Origin: Streptomyces viridiviolaceus
Lineage (GTDB): Bacteria > Actinomycetota > Actinomycetes > Streptomycetales > Streptomycetaceae
Assembly (NCBI RefSeq): GCF_014650995.1
Contig: NZ_BMWA01000024.1
Coordinates: 1 to 64,000, forward strand
DNA: 64,000 nucleotides
Reading direction: 5' to 3'
Part shown: positions 52,167 to 60,584 of the stretch, in pieces
Layout of the letters: every line of letters starts with the position of its first letter
Numbering within the stretch: position 1 is the stretch's first letter
Notes under the pieces: model-generated
Seen by the model: the letters and a program-made list of their open reading frames with translations, nothing else
What the model was told of the DNA's origin: nothing
Database searches by the model: none
Program-made: the position numbers and the translations under genes

Positions 52167-52979
52167 TCAGGCGGCGGGCCGTCGGGAGCGACGGCCGCGG
52201 GGGCGTGCGCCGCGGTCGCCGCTCGTGGTGAAGCGCGACGGCGGCACGCCGAAGGCACGCGAGAACGCGGCGGTGAACGCGGCGGGAGAGGCGTAGCCCA
52301 GGCGGCCGGCAACCTCACTGACCGATGCGGTGCGCAGCAGCGGTACCGCCGCGAGCGTGCGGGCACGGGCCCGCCATACGGCCGGGCTGTCGCCGGTCTC
52401 GGTGCGGAAGCGGCGGGTGAAGGCGCGCTCGCTCATGGCCACTCGCGCTGCCCAGGCTTCGTTGGTGACCGCGGCGTCCGGAGCGGCCAGGTACTCGCGG
52501 CACAGCGCCACGAGTTCGGCCGAAGCCGGCATCCCGACGTGGAACGGGAGCGGGGTGCGCGCGGCGATCTCGTGCAGGAGGAGCGCCGCGACGTGTCCTC
52601 CCCGTCCCGACAGGTCGTAGTCGGGCTCGAACTCGACGGCGGCGAGGAGCAGTTCGCGCAGAAGTGGTGGAACGTCCACGACCGTGCACGTGGTGGGCCA
52701 CCAGGGGACGGCGTCCGGCTCGATGTACAGGCTCCGTGTGCTCACCCCCAGCATGCGCACCCGGTGCGGGGTGGCGGCCGGAATCAGTACGGCGCGCTCG
52801 GGCGGAACGGTCCAGGTGCCGTCCACGGTGTCGACGACCATGACTCCCGTGGCACCGTGGAGGAACTGCGCGCGCCGGTGCTCGTGCCAGTCCAGCAGGT
52901 GTCCGGGCGGATAGTCCGTGCCGATGGGCAGTACGGCGCGGTCGACATGGTCGACGTCCGCCAGGGCGACGTTCCTCAC
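52167..52979 (-). CDS. AraC-family regulator with cupin sensor domain
   Basis: The 270-residue protein has an N-terminal cupin-like domain (LLDWHEHRRAQFLHGATGVM, TWTVPPERAVLIPAATPHRV) and a C-terminal AraC DNA-binding domain (AARVAMSERAFTRRFRTETG, VSEVAGRLGYASPAAFTAAF). The GTG start is chosen because an ATG slightly upstream is out of frame. It is divergent from the TSUP permease gene, 84 bp apart, the classic arrangement for a regulator and its target. Confidence 0.9.
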   Translation of the reverse strand: MRNVALADVDHVDRAVLPIGTDYPPGHLLDWHEHRRAQFLHGATGVMVVDTVDGTWTVPPERAVLIPAATPHRVRMLGVSTRSLYIEPDAVPWWPTTCTVVDVPPLLRELLLAAVEFEPDYDLSGRGGHVAALLLHEIAARTPLPFHVGMPASAELVALCREYLAAPDAAVTNEAWAARVAMSERAFTRRFRTETGDSPAVWRARARTLAAVPLLRTASVSEVAGRLGYASPAAFTAAFSRAFGVPPSRFTTSGDRGARPRGRRSRRPAA

Positions 52980-53063
52980 CCGGTCATCGTAGTGGCCGAG
53001 ACTCGAAGGAACCGTGCCGACTTTCGCATGCGGGGCGGGGGGCGGTCCTGGTGGGGTGGGTCC

Positions 53064-53867
53064 GTGGACGTGATGACACTGATCGGCATCGGACTGCTCA
53101 CCGGCCTCACCACGGTGATGTTCGGCTTCGGCGGCGGTTTCGTCGCGGTTCCTGTCGTGGCCTGGGCGGACGCCGGCCTCGGCACGGACGCGATGCGGGT
53201 GGCGACGGCCACCTCGGCCCTGGTGATGGTGGTGAACGCGGCATTCGCCACCGCGGTCACACGGCGCCGGGTGCTCGCCGAGCTCCGCGGCAGTGCCGCG
53301 CTGCTCCTCCTGCTGGCGGCCGGCGCCACGGCCGGTGCGACGGCCTCGCGCTTCGCCCCTCCCGACCCGGTCCGCTGGGCGTTCGTCGCGTACGTCGCTC
53401 TCACGGTCGTCGACCTGCTCGTGCGCCCCGGCTTTCTCCGCCCGCGCGGACAGGCGGGCGAGGCGTCGAAGGCGCCACGGCCGTTGCCGGCCGTCCTCGG
53501 TGTGCCGATGGGCGCGATAGCCGCCTTCCTCGGCGTGGGAGGCAGCGTCATGACCGTCCCCGCGATGCGACGGGCCGGGCACACGATGCATGTGGCGACC
53601 GCGCTGGCCAACCCTCTCACCCTCGTCATCGCGCTCCCTGCCACAGCGGTCTCCCTGTGCGGCTCCACGGCGCCGACCGCGGTGCACGCGCACGTGAACC
53701 TGATCGGCCTCGTCGACCCCGGCGCCGCGGCGGCACTGCTCCTCGGTGCTCTGCCGGTGATCCTCGTGCTCCGGCGGCACCCGCCGCGGATCCCCGACCG
53801 GGCTCACGCCTGGACCTACACCGGGCTGCTCGCTCTGGTGGCGACCGCCATGCTGCTGTCGGGCTGA
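53064..53867 (+). CDS. TSUP-family permease (TauE/SafE)
   Basis: The ~267-residue protein has about eight membrane helices in two halves, each beginning with a TauE/SafE-type motif (GIGLLTGLTTVMFGFGGGFV and GVPMGAIAAFLGVGGSVMTV). The family exports or imports sulfur-containing anions such as sulfite or sulfonates, or organic acids. GTG at 53064 or ATG at 53073 are possible starts. The divergent AraC-type regulator probably controls it. Confidence 0.85.
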   Translation: MDVMTLIGIGLLTGLTTVMFGFGGGFVAVPVVAWADAGLGTDAMRVATATSALVMVVNAAFATAVTRRRVLAELRGSAALLLLLAAGATAGATASRFAPPDPVRWAFVAYVALTVVDLLVRPGFLRPRGQAGEASKAPRPLPAVLGVPMGAIAAFLGVGGSVMTVPAMRRAGHTMHVATALANPLTLVIALPATAVSLCGSTAPTAVHAHVNLIGLVDPGAAAALLLGALPVILVLRRHPPRIPDRAHAWTYTGLLALVATAMLLSG

Positions 53868-54085
53868 GCACTTCCGGGCCGCGCGTGGTGCCGAGCACCT
53901 GCCGAGTGGTGCGTGGCGCGGGCCGCCCGGAGCGTGCCCGCGCCGTCAATCGTCACGTCCGGCCGGCCGACGGCCGTGCGGCGGAGCCGGGTCCGGCCCT
54001 CAGGACGATCCGCTACCGACCTGCCGGCTGCCGTCTTCGTCACCGAGCGGGCCGGCGATCGGCCCACCGGAGCCGAGGACCGCAC

Positions 54086-54638
54086 ATGCAGCCGACCCCG
54101 CGCGTCGACGACCCCCCGACCCCCCGCCCCGGACGACTGCGCACCGCGTGGCGGGCGGCCCACCGGCCCGTCGCCGGGGTGTCCCGGAGAATCCAACTCG
54201 TCGCCTGCGCGGTGCCGTTCATCGTCCTGCCGTCCGGCGTCCGGCGGCTCCCGGCGGCATTCGCCGACGGCATCGGCTTCGGCCAACGGGCGTACATCGT
54301 CTCCCTCTCCGTCCTGTCCGAAGTCCTCGCGTTCAGCGCGATCGGGCTGGTCGCCCGCTGGGGCGAGGTGTTCCCGCGGTGGGTCCCGCTCCTGGGCGGG
54401 CGCCGGATACCGACGACGGCGGTGGTCCTGCCGGCCGCCGTCGGGGCCACGCTCCTCACACTCCTGTGGACCGTCATCACACCCGTCACCGAGGTCATGG
54501 GAGTCACGGTCCGAGGCGAGGAGGTGCCCAGCACCTACCCGGGCCGGGGGCTGGGAGAGTGCCTGGTTCTACTTCTGCTACGCGCCGCTGGTCCTGTGGG
54601 GGCCACTCCTGGCCGTGCTGACGGTCGCGTACGGGTAA
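54086..54638 (+). pseudogene. Frameshifted membrane protein gene
   Basis: From ATG 54086 the frame encodes a basic N-terminus and three or more membrane segments (QLVACAVPFIVLPSGV, AYIVSLSVLSEVLAFSAIGL, TAVVLPAAVGATLLTLLWTV). Near 54548, in the run CCGGGGGCTGG, the meaningful frame changes: deletion of one G would continue it as GRGWESAWFYFCYAPLVLW and GPLLAVLTVAYG to TAA at 54638. The present frame instead reads on to an unrelated end at 54688. Either a recent frameshift or a sequencing error. The protein family is unknown to me. Confidence 0.72.
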
Positions 54639-54779
54639 CGCCGTCGCGCGGCCGGCAGCATGGCCCGGTGACAGCCGACGCCGCCTGATCCGGCATCCGG
54701 GTGCCGGCTCGGTGCCGCGCAGCTCAGATGCCGCTCAAGTTCCTTGATCCGCACGGTGGTCGGCGTCGAGCATGGCTGC

Positions 54780-55109
54780 ATGTTCGGACGGAGCGAGCAA
54801 CCGGGACTCAGTGTCCTCGTCCTGCGGGACGCGGACGTCATCGCCGCCGGCGTGCGTCAGGCGCTCGCCGAAGCGGGGCCCGAGCAGCGGCCCGGGCTGG
54901 AAGAAGCCGCCGCCTTGATCGAGCAGGCTGCCGCCGCCTCCGACGCGGAGCTGCGCGCCCGTTGGGTCCACGAACGACTCGCCGCGGCCGGTCACGAGGG
55001 CCCCGCCGACTCCGTGCAGGCGATCAAGGTGCTGCGCGAGGCTGCACCCGGTCTCAGCCTGCTCTCGGCCGTCCAGTTGTCGAAGGACGCCGCGGCCCAC
55101 CGCCCGTAG
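54780..55109 (+). CDS. Hypothetical helical protein
   Basis: The 109-residue protein (MFGRSEQPGLSVLVLRDADV, ALAEAGPEQRPGLEEAAALI, WVHERLAAAGHEGPADSVQA, IKVLREAAPGLSLLSAVQLS) is predicted to be mostly helical and acidic. The C-terminal segment VQAIKVLREAAPGLSLLSAV resembles a ribosomal L7/L12 C-terminal-like motif, in which a helix follows a VKxL(R/K)E pattern; such small proteins exist in actinomycetes. Function unknown. A hairpin follows the stop directly. Confidence 0.65.
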   Translation: MFGRSEQPGLSVLVLRDADVIAAGVRQALAEAGPEQRPGLEEAAALIEQAAAASDAELRARWVHERLAAAGHEGPADSVQAIKVLREAAPGLSLLSAVQLSKDAAAHRP

Positions 55110-55141
55110 CCCGAGGGAGACGGCCCACGGCCCTCCTCGGG
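55110..55141 (+). terminator. Hairpin after the small helical gene
   Basis: CCCGAGG (55110-55116) pairs with CCTCGGG (55135-55141) around an 18-base GC-rich loop, starting at the base after the stop codon and 30 bp from the convergent regulator. Confidence 0.5.
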
Positions 55142-55170
55142 ACGGTTGACGCGTGCACGGACCGCATGCG

Positions 55171-56007
55171 TCACGAGATGACGCGGAGGTGGCTCCGGGA
55201 CGGGCGGCGGAGTTGTTCGACGGCCAGGTCCGTGCCTTCGTCCGCGGGGAGGAAGACGACCAGTTGCTGCGCGTCCGAGGAGAGGTCGAGCGTTTCGCGG
55301 ACGAGCCGCAGCTCGCGCCCGCTGGGGTGGTTGAGCCTGAGGGCACCCCGCTGCGGAACCACGTGGCGGTTCAGCCTGCGTGTGAAGTCGGCACCGGCCA
55401 TGGGCGCGAGCTCCGCGGTGATCCACTCGGAATTCTCGACGGACGGCCCGAGCCACAGGTCGAGCGCCTGCTCGTCCGCCACGTCGTCCCAGTCGGCGAA
55501 GAACGTGCGCGCCCGGGAGTCGGTGAAGACGTAGCGTGTGAGGTTCGGGGCGTCGGTGTCCAGCAGCCCGGTTCCGCTCGTCACGGCCTCGAACGCGCTG
55601 GTGTGAGCGAGGATGTCGCCCACCCTGTTGGTCACGATCGCGATGCCCGGTTCCAGGAGGCGGAGCGTCCGGAGGACCGACGTCCGCACGTCACGGCGCG
55701 CCGGCGCCGACCGGACGTGGGCGGAACACTCACCACCGGTGATCTTCGCCAGGTAGCGCAGGTGGTTCCGTTCCGCGGGGTCGAGGCTGAGCGCATCGGC
55801 GAGCGCGTTCACCACGGCGATCGAGGGATTGCGGTCTCGGCCCTGCTCGATACGGGTCAGGTACTCGACGCTGATGCCGGCTCGTGTGGCGAGGTCCGAG
55901 CGGCGCAGCCCGGGTGACCGGCGGCGGCCGTGATCGGGCAGCCCCAGCGATTCCGGCTGGATGCTGTCGCGCCTGGCCCTGACGAAATCCCCCAACGGCG
56001 TGCCCAT
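55171..56007 (-). CDS. XRE-family regulator with MmyB-like ligand domain
   Basis: The 278-residue protein has an N-terminal helix-turn-helix (LRRSDLATRAGISVEYLTRI, EQGRDRNPSIAVVNALADAL) and the MmyB-like C-terminal domain (about 105-275, LEPGIAIVTNRVGDILAHTS, LTRYVFTDSRARTFFADWDD, LRLNHPSGRELRLVRETLDL). Such domains are proposed to bind a fatty-acid-like ligand. It is divergent from the FMN-reductase gene (112 bp), which is the most likely target. Confidence 0.9.
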   Translation of the reverse strand: MGTPLGDFVRARRDSIQPESLGLPDHGRRRSPGLRRSDLATRAGISVEYLTRIEQGRDRNPSIAVVNALADALSLDPAERNHLRYLAKITGGECSAHVRSAPARRDVRTSVLRTLRLLEPGIAIVTNRVGDILAHTSAFEAVTSGTGLLDTDAPNLTRYVFTDSRARTFFADWDDVADEQALDLWLGPSVENSEWITAELAPMAGADFTRRLNRHVVPQRGALRLNHPSGRELRLVRETLDLSSDAQQLVVFLPADEGTDLAVEQLRRPSRSHLRVIS

Positions 56008-56119
56008 GGGCCGAGCTTATGGCGCCGGCCTCCCGTCGCGCAGTACTCAGGGTGGCCCTGCGGGGGCCAGCCTGAGCCCGGTCTGTCTGCCGCCGTGCCG
56101 GGAGCCGATCGTGGTGGGC

Positions 56120-56713
56120 ATGGAGAACACACACAAGCTGCTGGTCATCGTCGGAAGCGTCCGAGAGGGACGCTTCGGTCCCACGGTGGGCTCATGGGTG
56201 GCCGAACAGGCCCGTTCGCACGGCGGGTTCGAGGTGGACGTCATGGATCTGGCCGAGTTCGACATCCCGCTGTCGCTCCCCGCGGCACCGCCGAAGTACG
56301 CCGGCGACGACTACCCCCGCCCGGCCGGGATGGCTGCGCTCACCTCGGCGCTGGAGGCCGCCGACGGGTTCGTCGTCGTCACGCCGGAGTACAACCACAG
56401 CTATCCCGCGTCGCTGAAGGCGGCCATCGACTGGCACTTCACCCAGTGGACGGCCAAACCCGTCGCCTTCGTCAGCTACGGCGGTGCGGCAGGCGGCCGG
56501 CATGCGGTGCTGCACCTGGAGAACGTCCTGACGGAACTGCACGCCGTGACGATCCGCGACGGCCTGGCCTTCCCGAACTACTTCCACACCTGGCAGGACG
56601 ATCGTCCGCTCGATCCCGAAGCTCCCGTGTACGCCAAGACCCTGCTCGACCAGTTGGCCTGGTGGGCGGGCGCGCTCCGATCGGCACGCCGGGCCGCCCC
56701 CTACCCCGCCTGA
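56120..56713 (+). CDS. NADPH-dependent FMN reductase family protein
   Basis: The 197-residue flavodoxin-fold protein has the FMN phosphate loop VIVGSVREGRFGPTVGSWVA, the PEYNHSYPASLKAAIDW signature and VSYGGAAGGRHAV. It probably reduces quinones, azo or nitro compounds, or free flavin. Divergence from the MmyB-type regulator is a common pairing for such reductases in actinomycetes. An in-frame GTG lies three codons upstream. Confidence 0.9.
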   Translation: MENTHKLLVIVGSVREGRFGPTVGSWVAEQARSHGGFEVDVMDLAEFDIPLSLPAAPPKYAGDDYPRPAGMAALTSALEAADGFVVVTPEYNHSYPASLKAAIDWHFTQWTAKPVAFVSYGGAAGGRHAVLHLENVLTELHAVTIRDGLAFPNYFHTWQDDRPLDPEAPVYAKTLLDQLAWWAGALRSARRAAPYPA

Positions 56714-56823
56714 CGGGGCGGGGGGCGTGGCGGCCCGGTGCGCATCGCGGGCCCGCCCCGAGGAGCGCGGACTGCCCACGAGGGTTGACGTGTCCGACGC
56801 CCCCCGTGCGTCCCCACGTCCAA

Positions 56824-57198
56824 AAGGACGCGGCGCGCAGCACGGTCGGCATCTACGCCTCTTCGATGCCTGAGGAGCAACTGCGCCGCAACGGCGTGGA
56901 GCCGGGTGAACTCAAACCGGTCGTCGACGCCATCGCCGCCGGGGACCTTTCTCGCGGCATCGAGCTGACCACGCCGGAGATCGCCGAACGCCTCTCCATA
57001 GCGGGCACGCCCGAGGAGTGCCGCGAGAAGATCCGCCGGGAGATCGCGCCGAGCGGCGTGAACCACGTGATCTGCGCCGTCACCGACCGCACCCTCGTCA
57101 AGGCGTTCACCGGCCGGGACCTGGCGGACGTCGCCGACGTGAACACGCAGCTCCGCCTCATCCTGGGTGCAGGAGGTGCTTGGCCTCCCGGGTCATAA
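56824..57198 (+). pseudogene. 3' fragment of an LLM-class (F420-dependent-type) oxidoreductase
   Basis: The frame from about 56824 encodes the C-terminal third of a luciferase-like monooxygenase/F420 oxidoreductase (STVGIYASSMPEEQLRRNGV, LTTPEIAERLSIAGTPEECR, EKIRREIAPSGVNHVICAVT). The TIM-barrel start with the cofactor site is missing, and the upstream extension of the frame is antisense-like sequence over the FMN reductase gene. The end (GAGGAWPPGS) also looks improvised. Probably a remnant. Confidence 0.72.
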
Positions 57199-57249
57199 TG
57201 TGACGAACGGCCGCATGTCGCGGTCCGGCGACCCGAGCGAGGCAGCAGG

Positions 57250-57786
57250 ATGGCGAACCGTATCCATACGGTCGGGCATTCCACGCGTGACTTCGACGAG
57301 CTGCTGAGGATGCTGCGGAGCAATGACGTCACCTGCTTGGTCGATGTCCGCTCCTTTCCGTCGTCGCGGAAGTACCCCCAGTGGAACCAGTCGGCGATCG
57401 TCGACGCCCTGCCGTCCGATATCGAGTACCGCTGGATTCCCGAGCTGGGTGGCCGCCGGCACACCCCTGAAGGCGTGCCGAGTGTCAACGGCGCATGGCA
57501 GGTCAAGGCCTTCCGCGACTACGCCGACTACATGGCGAGCGACGAATTCGCGGAGGGCCTGAACGCGTTGCTCGAAGTGGCCGAACGCGAGCGGCCGGCG
57601 ATCATGTGCAGCGAAGCGGTGCCGTGGCGCTGCCACCGCAGGTTGATCGCTGACGCGTTGATCGTCGCCGGCGCGGAGGTCGTGGACATCATGTCGGCCA
57701 CCACCTCGAAACCGGCCGTCCTGAACAAGCACGCGAAGGTCGAGAACGGGCACCTGACCTACCCGCCTCCCCCGTCGGGACGCTGA
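57250..57786 (+). CDS. DUF488-family protein
   Basis: The 178-residue protein has the DUF488 signatures TVGHSTRDFDELLRMLRSND, LVDVRSFPSSRKYPQWN, and the Cys-containing MCSEAVPWRCHRRLIADALI, followed by HTKHAKV-like LNKHAKVENGHLTYP. The function of the family is not established; the paired Cys/His residues suggest metal binding or nucleic-acid related chemistry. GCAGG precedes the ATG. Monocistronic. Confidence 0.88.
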   Translation: MANRIHTVGHSTRDFDELLRMLRSNDVTCLVDVRSFPSSRKYPQWNQSAIVDALPSDIEYRWIPELGGRRHTPEGVPSVNGAWQVKAFRDYADYMASDEFAEGLNALLEVAERERPAIMCSEAVPWRCHRRLIADALIVAGAEVVDIMSATTSKPAVLNKHAKVENGHLTYPPPPSGR

Positions 57787-57963
57787 CGGCAGATTGCCGC
57801 AAGATAACCCTCGCTTATCGGACGATCAAAAACTCCTCTTTGACCGGCCCCGGTAATGCACCGACGCTTGTGACCGGCGAGGATTCGGCCGACGCATGCG
57901 ACTGCCGCCGCCCCTACGGCCGATCGGCGCCGACTTCCGCGACCGAAGGGATGCGCCAGCACT

Positions 57964-59367
57964 GTGATTCCCACGCACCCGGAACCGGCAGCCCTCCGCG
58001 CATTCACCGTCATCGGCGACACCAATCTCGCCCGCCGTGTCTGCGCATCGCTCAGAGAGCACCGGCACTCCGTCGACCACCTGCTCCGGCCCACCGACGG
58101 CGAGTTGCGCCGCTCGCTGCGGGCCGATCCCGATGGCGTGGCGATCGTGCTGCACGATGACGTCGCAGCCCTGCGCTACGCACTGGCCGTGGCCCATCTC
58201 CTCCCCGAGGTCCCCATCGTCGCCATGGTCTTCGACCGCACCGTCGCCGACGAGCTCAGACGCCTGCTGCCGCAGTGCGACGTCACATCGCCGGCGGACC
58301 TTGCCGTACCCGCCCTTGCCGGTCCCTGCACCGATCCGTCGAGCCTTGCCCTGTACCGGTCCGGTCAGCGGGTACGGACCGTCCGCGCAGGAGACGGCGG
58401 ACTGCGGGCGGAGACATGGCTGCGGCACCGGCGGCGCCCGTGGCACTGCCTGCGGCACGTGGCCGGGCAGTTGCGGCCTCATGATGCGGGCGCCCGTCTG
58501 CTGCTGACGGGTCTGTCCGGCATTCTCGCCGTGCTGGCGGTCGACTGGTCGTGGCTGGTGAGCCACGGCCACCCGCCCACCGAGGCCTTCTTCCACGCCG
58601 CCCGCGTCGTCGCCGCGGTCGGCCCGGCGACCGCTCCGACCGATGCCCCCGGCTACCAGGTCCTCTCCAGCGTGTCCATGCTGGTCACGCTGGTTCTCAG
58701 TGCCCTGTTCACCGCAGGCGTCATCGAGCGCATCCTGGGCTCGAGACTCATCGGGCTCATAGGGCCCCGCACAGTGCCCCGCTCGGGTCACGTCATCGTG
58801 GTCGGCATGGGTCAGGTCGGCATGCGGCTCTGCGTCGAGCTGCGGCACCTGGGCATTCCCGTCGTCGGGGTGGAACGGGACCCCCACGTCTCGACCGCGC
58901 GCCTCGCCCGCACTCTCGGCATCCCCGTCATGGCCGGTCACGGCGGCGACCGGTCCGTACTCGAACGGCTACGCCTCGGGCATGCCCGGGCCCTGGCCGC
59001 CGTCGGCTCGGACGACCTCGACAACATCGCCGTAGCCATCGCCGCCCACGGCGTGGCACCCGGCACTCGCGTCATCATCAGGGCCGGCGAACACGACGCC
59101 ATCGCCGAGACCCGTTCCCTGCTGCCGATGGGTACGGTCAGAGACGTCACCAGTCTGGCCGCCGCCTACGTGCTGGCCCGGCTCCTGCGCGAACCCGCCG
59201 TCGGCGTCGTCACCCACGAACACGACGTCTACCTGCAGGCACCGGACGAAACCTTCGCCCGCCGGCCCCTCACCGCTCGCGAAGGCTGTCCCCACGCGCC
59301 GTCCTCTCCCGCCGCGCTCGCTCTGCCGGCCATCTCCTCGGACCGGGTCGACGTACCCGGCGGTTAG
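57964..59367 (+). CDS. Double-RCK (TrkA-N) channel-like membrane protein
   Basis: The 467-residue protein has an N-terminal RCK-like domain (AFTVIGDTNLARRVCASLRE), a central membrane section with about two helices (ARLLLTGLSGILAVLAVDWS; VLSSVSMLVTLVLSALFTAG) and a second RCK domain (VIVVGMGQVGMRLCVELRHL, VVGVERDPHVSTARLARTLG). The segment where a K+ filter (TVGYG) would be reads RVVAAVGPATAPTDAPGY, so a normal potassium filter is not evident. It may still be an ion channel of a divergent actinobacterial type. The start is GTG. Confidence 0.82.
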   Translation: MIPTHPEPAALRAFTVIGDTNLARRVCASLREHRHSVDHLLRPTDGELRRSLRADPDGVAIVLHDDVAALRYALAVAHLLPEVPIVAMVFDRTVADELRRLLPQCDVTSPADLAVPALAGPCTDPSSLALYRSGQRVRTVRAGDGGLRAETWLRHRRRPWHCLRHVAGQLRPHDAGARLLLTGLSGILAVLAVDWSWLVSHGHPPTEAFFHAARVVAAVGPATAPTDAPGYQVLSSVSMLVTLVLSALFTAGVIERILGSRLIGLIGPRTVPRSGHVIVVGMGQVGMRLCVELRHLGIPVVGVERDPHVSTARLARTLGIPVMAGHGGDRSVLERLRLGHARALAAVGSDDLDNIAVAIAAHGVAPGTRVIIRAGEHDAIAETRSLLPMGTVRDVTSLAAAYVLARLLREPAVGVVTHEHDVYLQAPDETFARRPLTAREGCPHAPSSPAALALPAISSDRVDVPGG

Positions 59368-59370
59368 CGT
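59365..59370 (+). promoter_or_regulatory. -10 box overlapping the channel stop codon
   Basis: TAGCGT starts with the TAG stop of the channel gene and ends six bases before the thioesterase ATG at 59377, suggesting a leaderless transcript. Weak -35. Confidence 0.35.
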
Positions 59371-59376
59371 AGGGGA

Positions 59377-59736
59377 ATGCACCATCAGGTAACCGATGCC
59401 GACACGGCGGTGACAGTGGGCAGCGGCGACGTGCCCGTGCTCTCCACCCCTCGGCTGATCGCATGGATGGAAGCGGCGACCGTGCGGGCCGCCGCGGCCT
59501 TCACCGGAGCGGGCCAGACGACGGTGGGAACGGCCATCCGCGTCGAACATCTCCGTGCCACACGCGTCGGCGGGCGGGTGGAGGTCGTCGCCGAGCCTCC
59601 GGCCTCTGCGGCCGGCAGGCGGCTCACCTTCCGTGTTCGTGCCGTCGACGGCGCGGGCGAGCTCGTCGCCACCGGAGAGATCGATCGGGCGGTCGTGGAC
59701 CGGCAGCGGTTCCTCGCGGCGGCGCCCCGGCCATAG
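59377..59736 (+). CDS. Hot-dog thioesterase, FlK-like
   Basis: The 119-residue protein is a single hot-dog domain. It aligns with fluoroacetyl-CoA thioesterase FlK at the catalytic triad: Thr24 and Glu32 in VLSTPRLIAWMEAATVRA and His58 in GTAIRVEHLRAT, with the FlK-like RRLTFRVRAVDGAGELVATG and RAVVDRQRF. It hydrolyses an acyl-CoA; whether it prefers fluoroacetyl-CoA cannot be judged, and no fluorination genes are nearby. It converges on the encapsulin gene with 28 bp between. Confidence 0.82.
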   Translation: MHHQVTDADTAVTVGSGDVPVLSTPRLIAWMEAATVRAAAAFTGAGQTTVGTAIRVEHLRATRVGGRVEVVAEPPASAAGRRLTFRVRAVDGAGELVATGEIDRAVVDRQRFLAAAPRP

Positions 59737-59764
59737 GCACACCACCGATCGACGTGCTTCGCGC

Positions 59765-60580
59765 TCAGGAGGTGAGTGCCACCACGGCCTCGTCCGTGTA
59801 CACCAGGAACGTCAGGGTCTGGCGGAGGTACAGCTCGATCTCGTCGGCGTCGTGCCCGGTGTAGCCGATCGCGAGATCCTCACCGAGGCGCAGTTCGAAA
59901 TCTCCTCCCCGCGTGGACACCAGAAAGGCGCCGTCGAGCGCCGGTGCCCATATGGGGGGTCCGTCCAGCAGGCGGCCGAGATGCGCGGCGATGGGGTATC
60001 CGTGGTCGGACGTCTCACTCACCGCGGTGTACGCCTCGGCGCCCAGCACCAGGGCGTACGGACCGGCGACTCCGGCCAGGCGCAGTGTCGTCAGGGCTCG
60101 GCTGACGGCGTCCGGGTACTCACGGGGCTGTGCAGGCAGGCCGAGGACCGGGTTGGAGGTGCGCCGGCGCAGGCCGTCGATCCCGGCCGCCGCGTACCCC
60201 TCGAAGATGGCTCGGTCCTCGGCGAGGGCCATGGCTCGCGCCGCGTCCTTGACCGGCTGCCAGTCGGAGTCCTGCGCGCCGCGCTCGACGTCGTCCACCG
60301 CGTCGCGGGTGATCTTGAAGGGGACGCGCAGTTCGACCAGTGGCTGCACCTGACGCAGTCGGGCGGCGACGCCCGTCGCCGGGGCTTCGACGGCGGTGAG
60401 GTGGCCGGTGCCGACTGCCGCCGACGCAGGTCCGTCGGGTCCGCTCACATCCACCACGCGACGGCCCCCGACGTTGCGTTCGAAGGTGCGTCGGGCCTCG
60501 TCCTCGATCTGTGCCCACGCCTGCGGGGTGATCGGGGCGAGGCCGCGGTGGAGGTTGTTCGTTCCGGTGGGCGTGGACAT
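59765..60580 (-). CDS. Family 1 encapsulin shell protein
   Basis: The 271-residue protein has the HK97-fold encapsulin/linocin-M18 pattern: NNLHRGLAPITPQAWAQIED, GRRVVDVSGPDG, VQPLVELRVPFKITRDAVDD, ARAMALAEDRAIFEGY, YALVLGAEAYTAVSETSDHG and a late DFELRLGEDLAIGYTGHDAD. It self-assembles into a protein nanocompartment. The gene begins 4 bp after the DyP peroxidase stop on the same strand, the classic cargo-shell operon. Confidence 0.93.
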   Translation of the reverse strand: MSTPTGTNNLHRGLAPITPQAWAQIEDEARRTFERNVGGRRVVDVSGPDGPASAAVGTGHLTAVEAPATGVAARLRQVQPLVELRVPFKITRDAVDDVERGAQDSDWQPVKDAARAMALAEDRAIFEGYAAAGIDGLRRRTSNPVLGLPAQPREYPDAVSRALTTLRLAGVAGPYALVLGAEAYTAVSETSDHGYPIAAHLGRLLDGPPIWAPALDGAFLVSTRGGDFELRLGEDLAIGYTGHDADEIELYLRQTLTFLVYTDEAVVALTS

Positions 60581-60584
60581 GTAA

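Noticed and set aside
59377..59736. Fluoroacetate resistance determinant
   Set aside because: The FlK triad is conserved, but related hot-dog proteins share it and no fluorometabolite genes are nearby.
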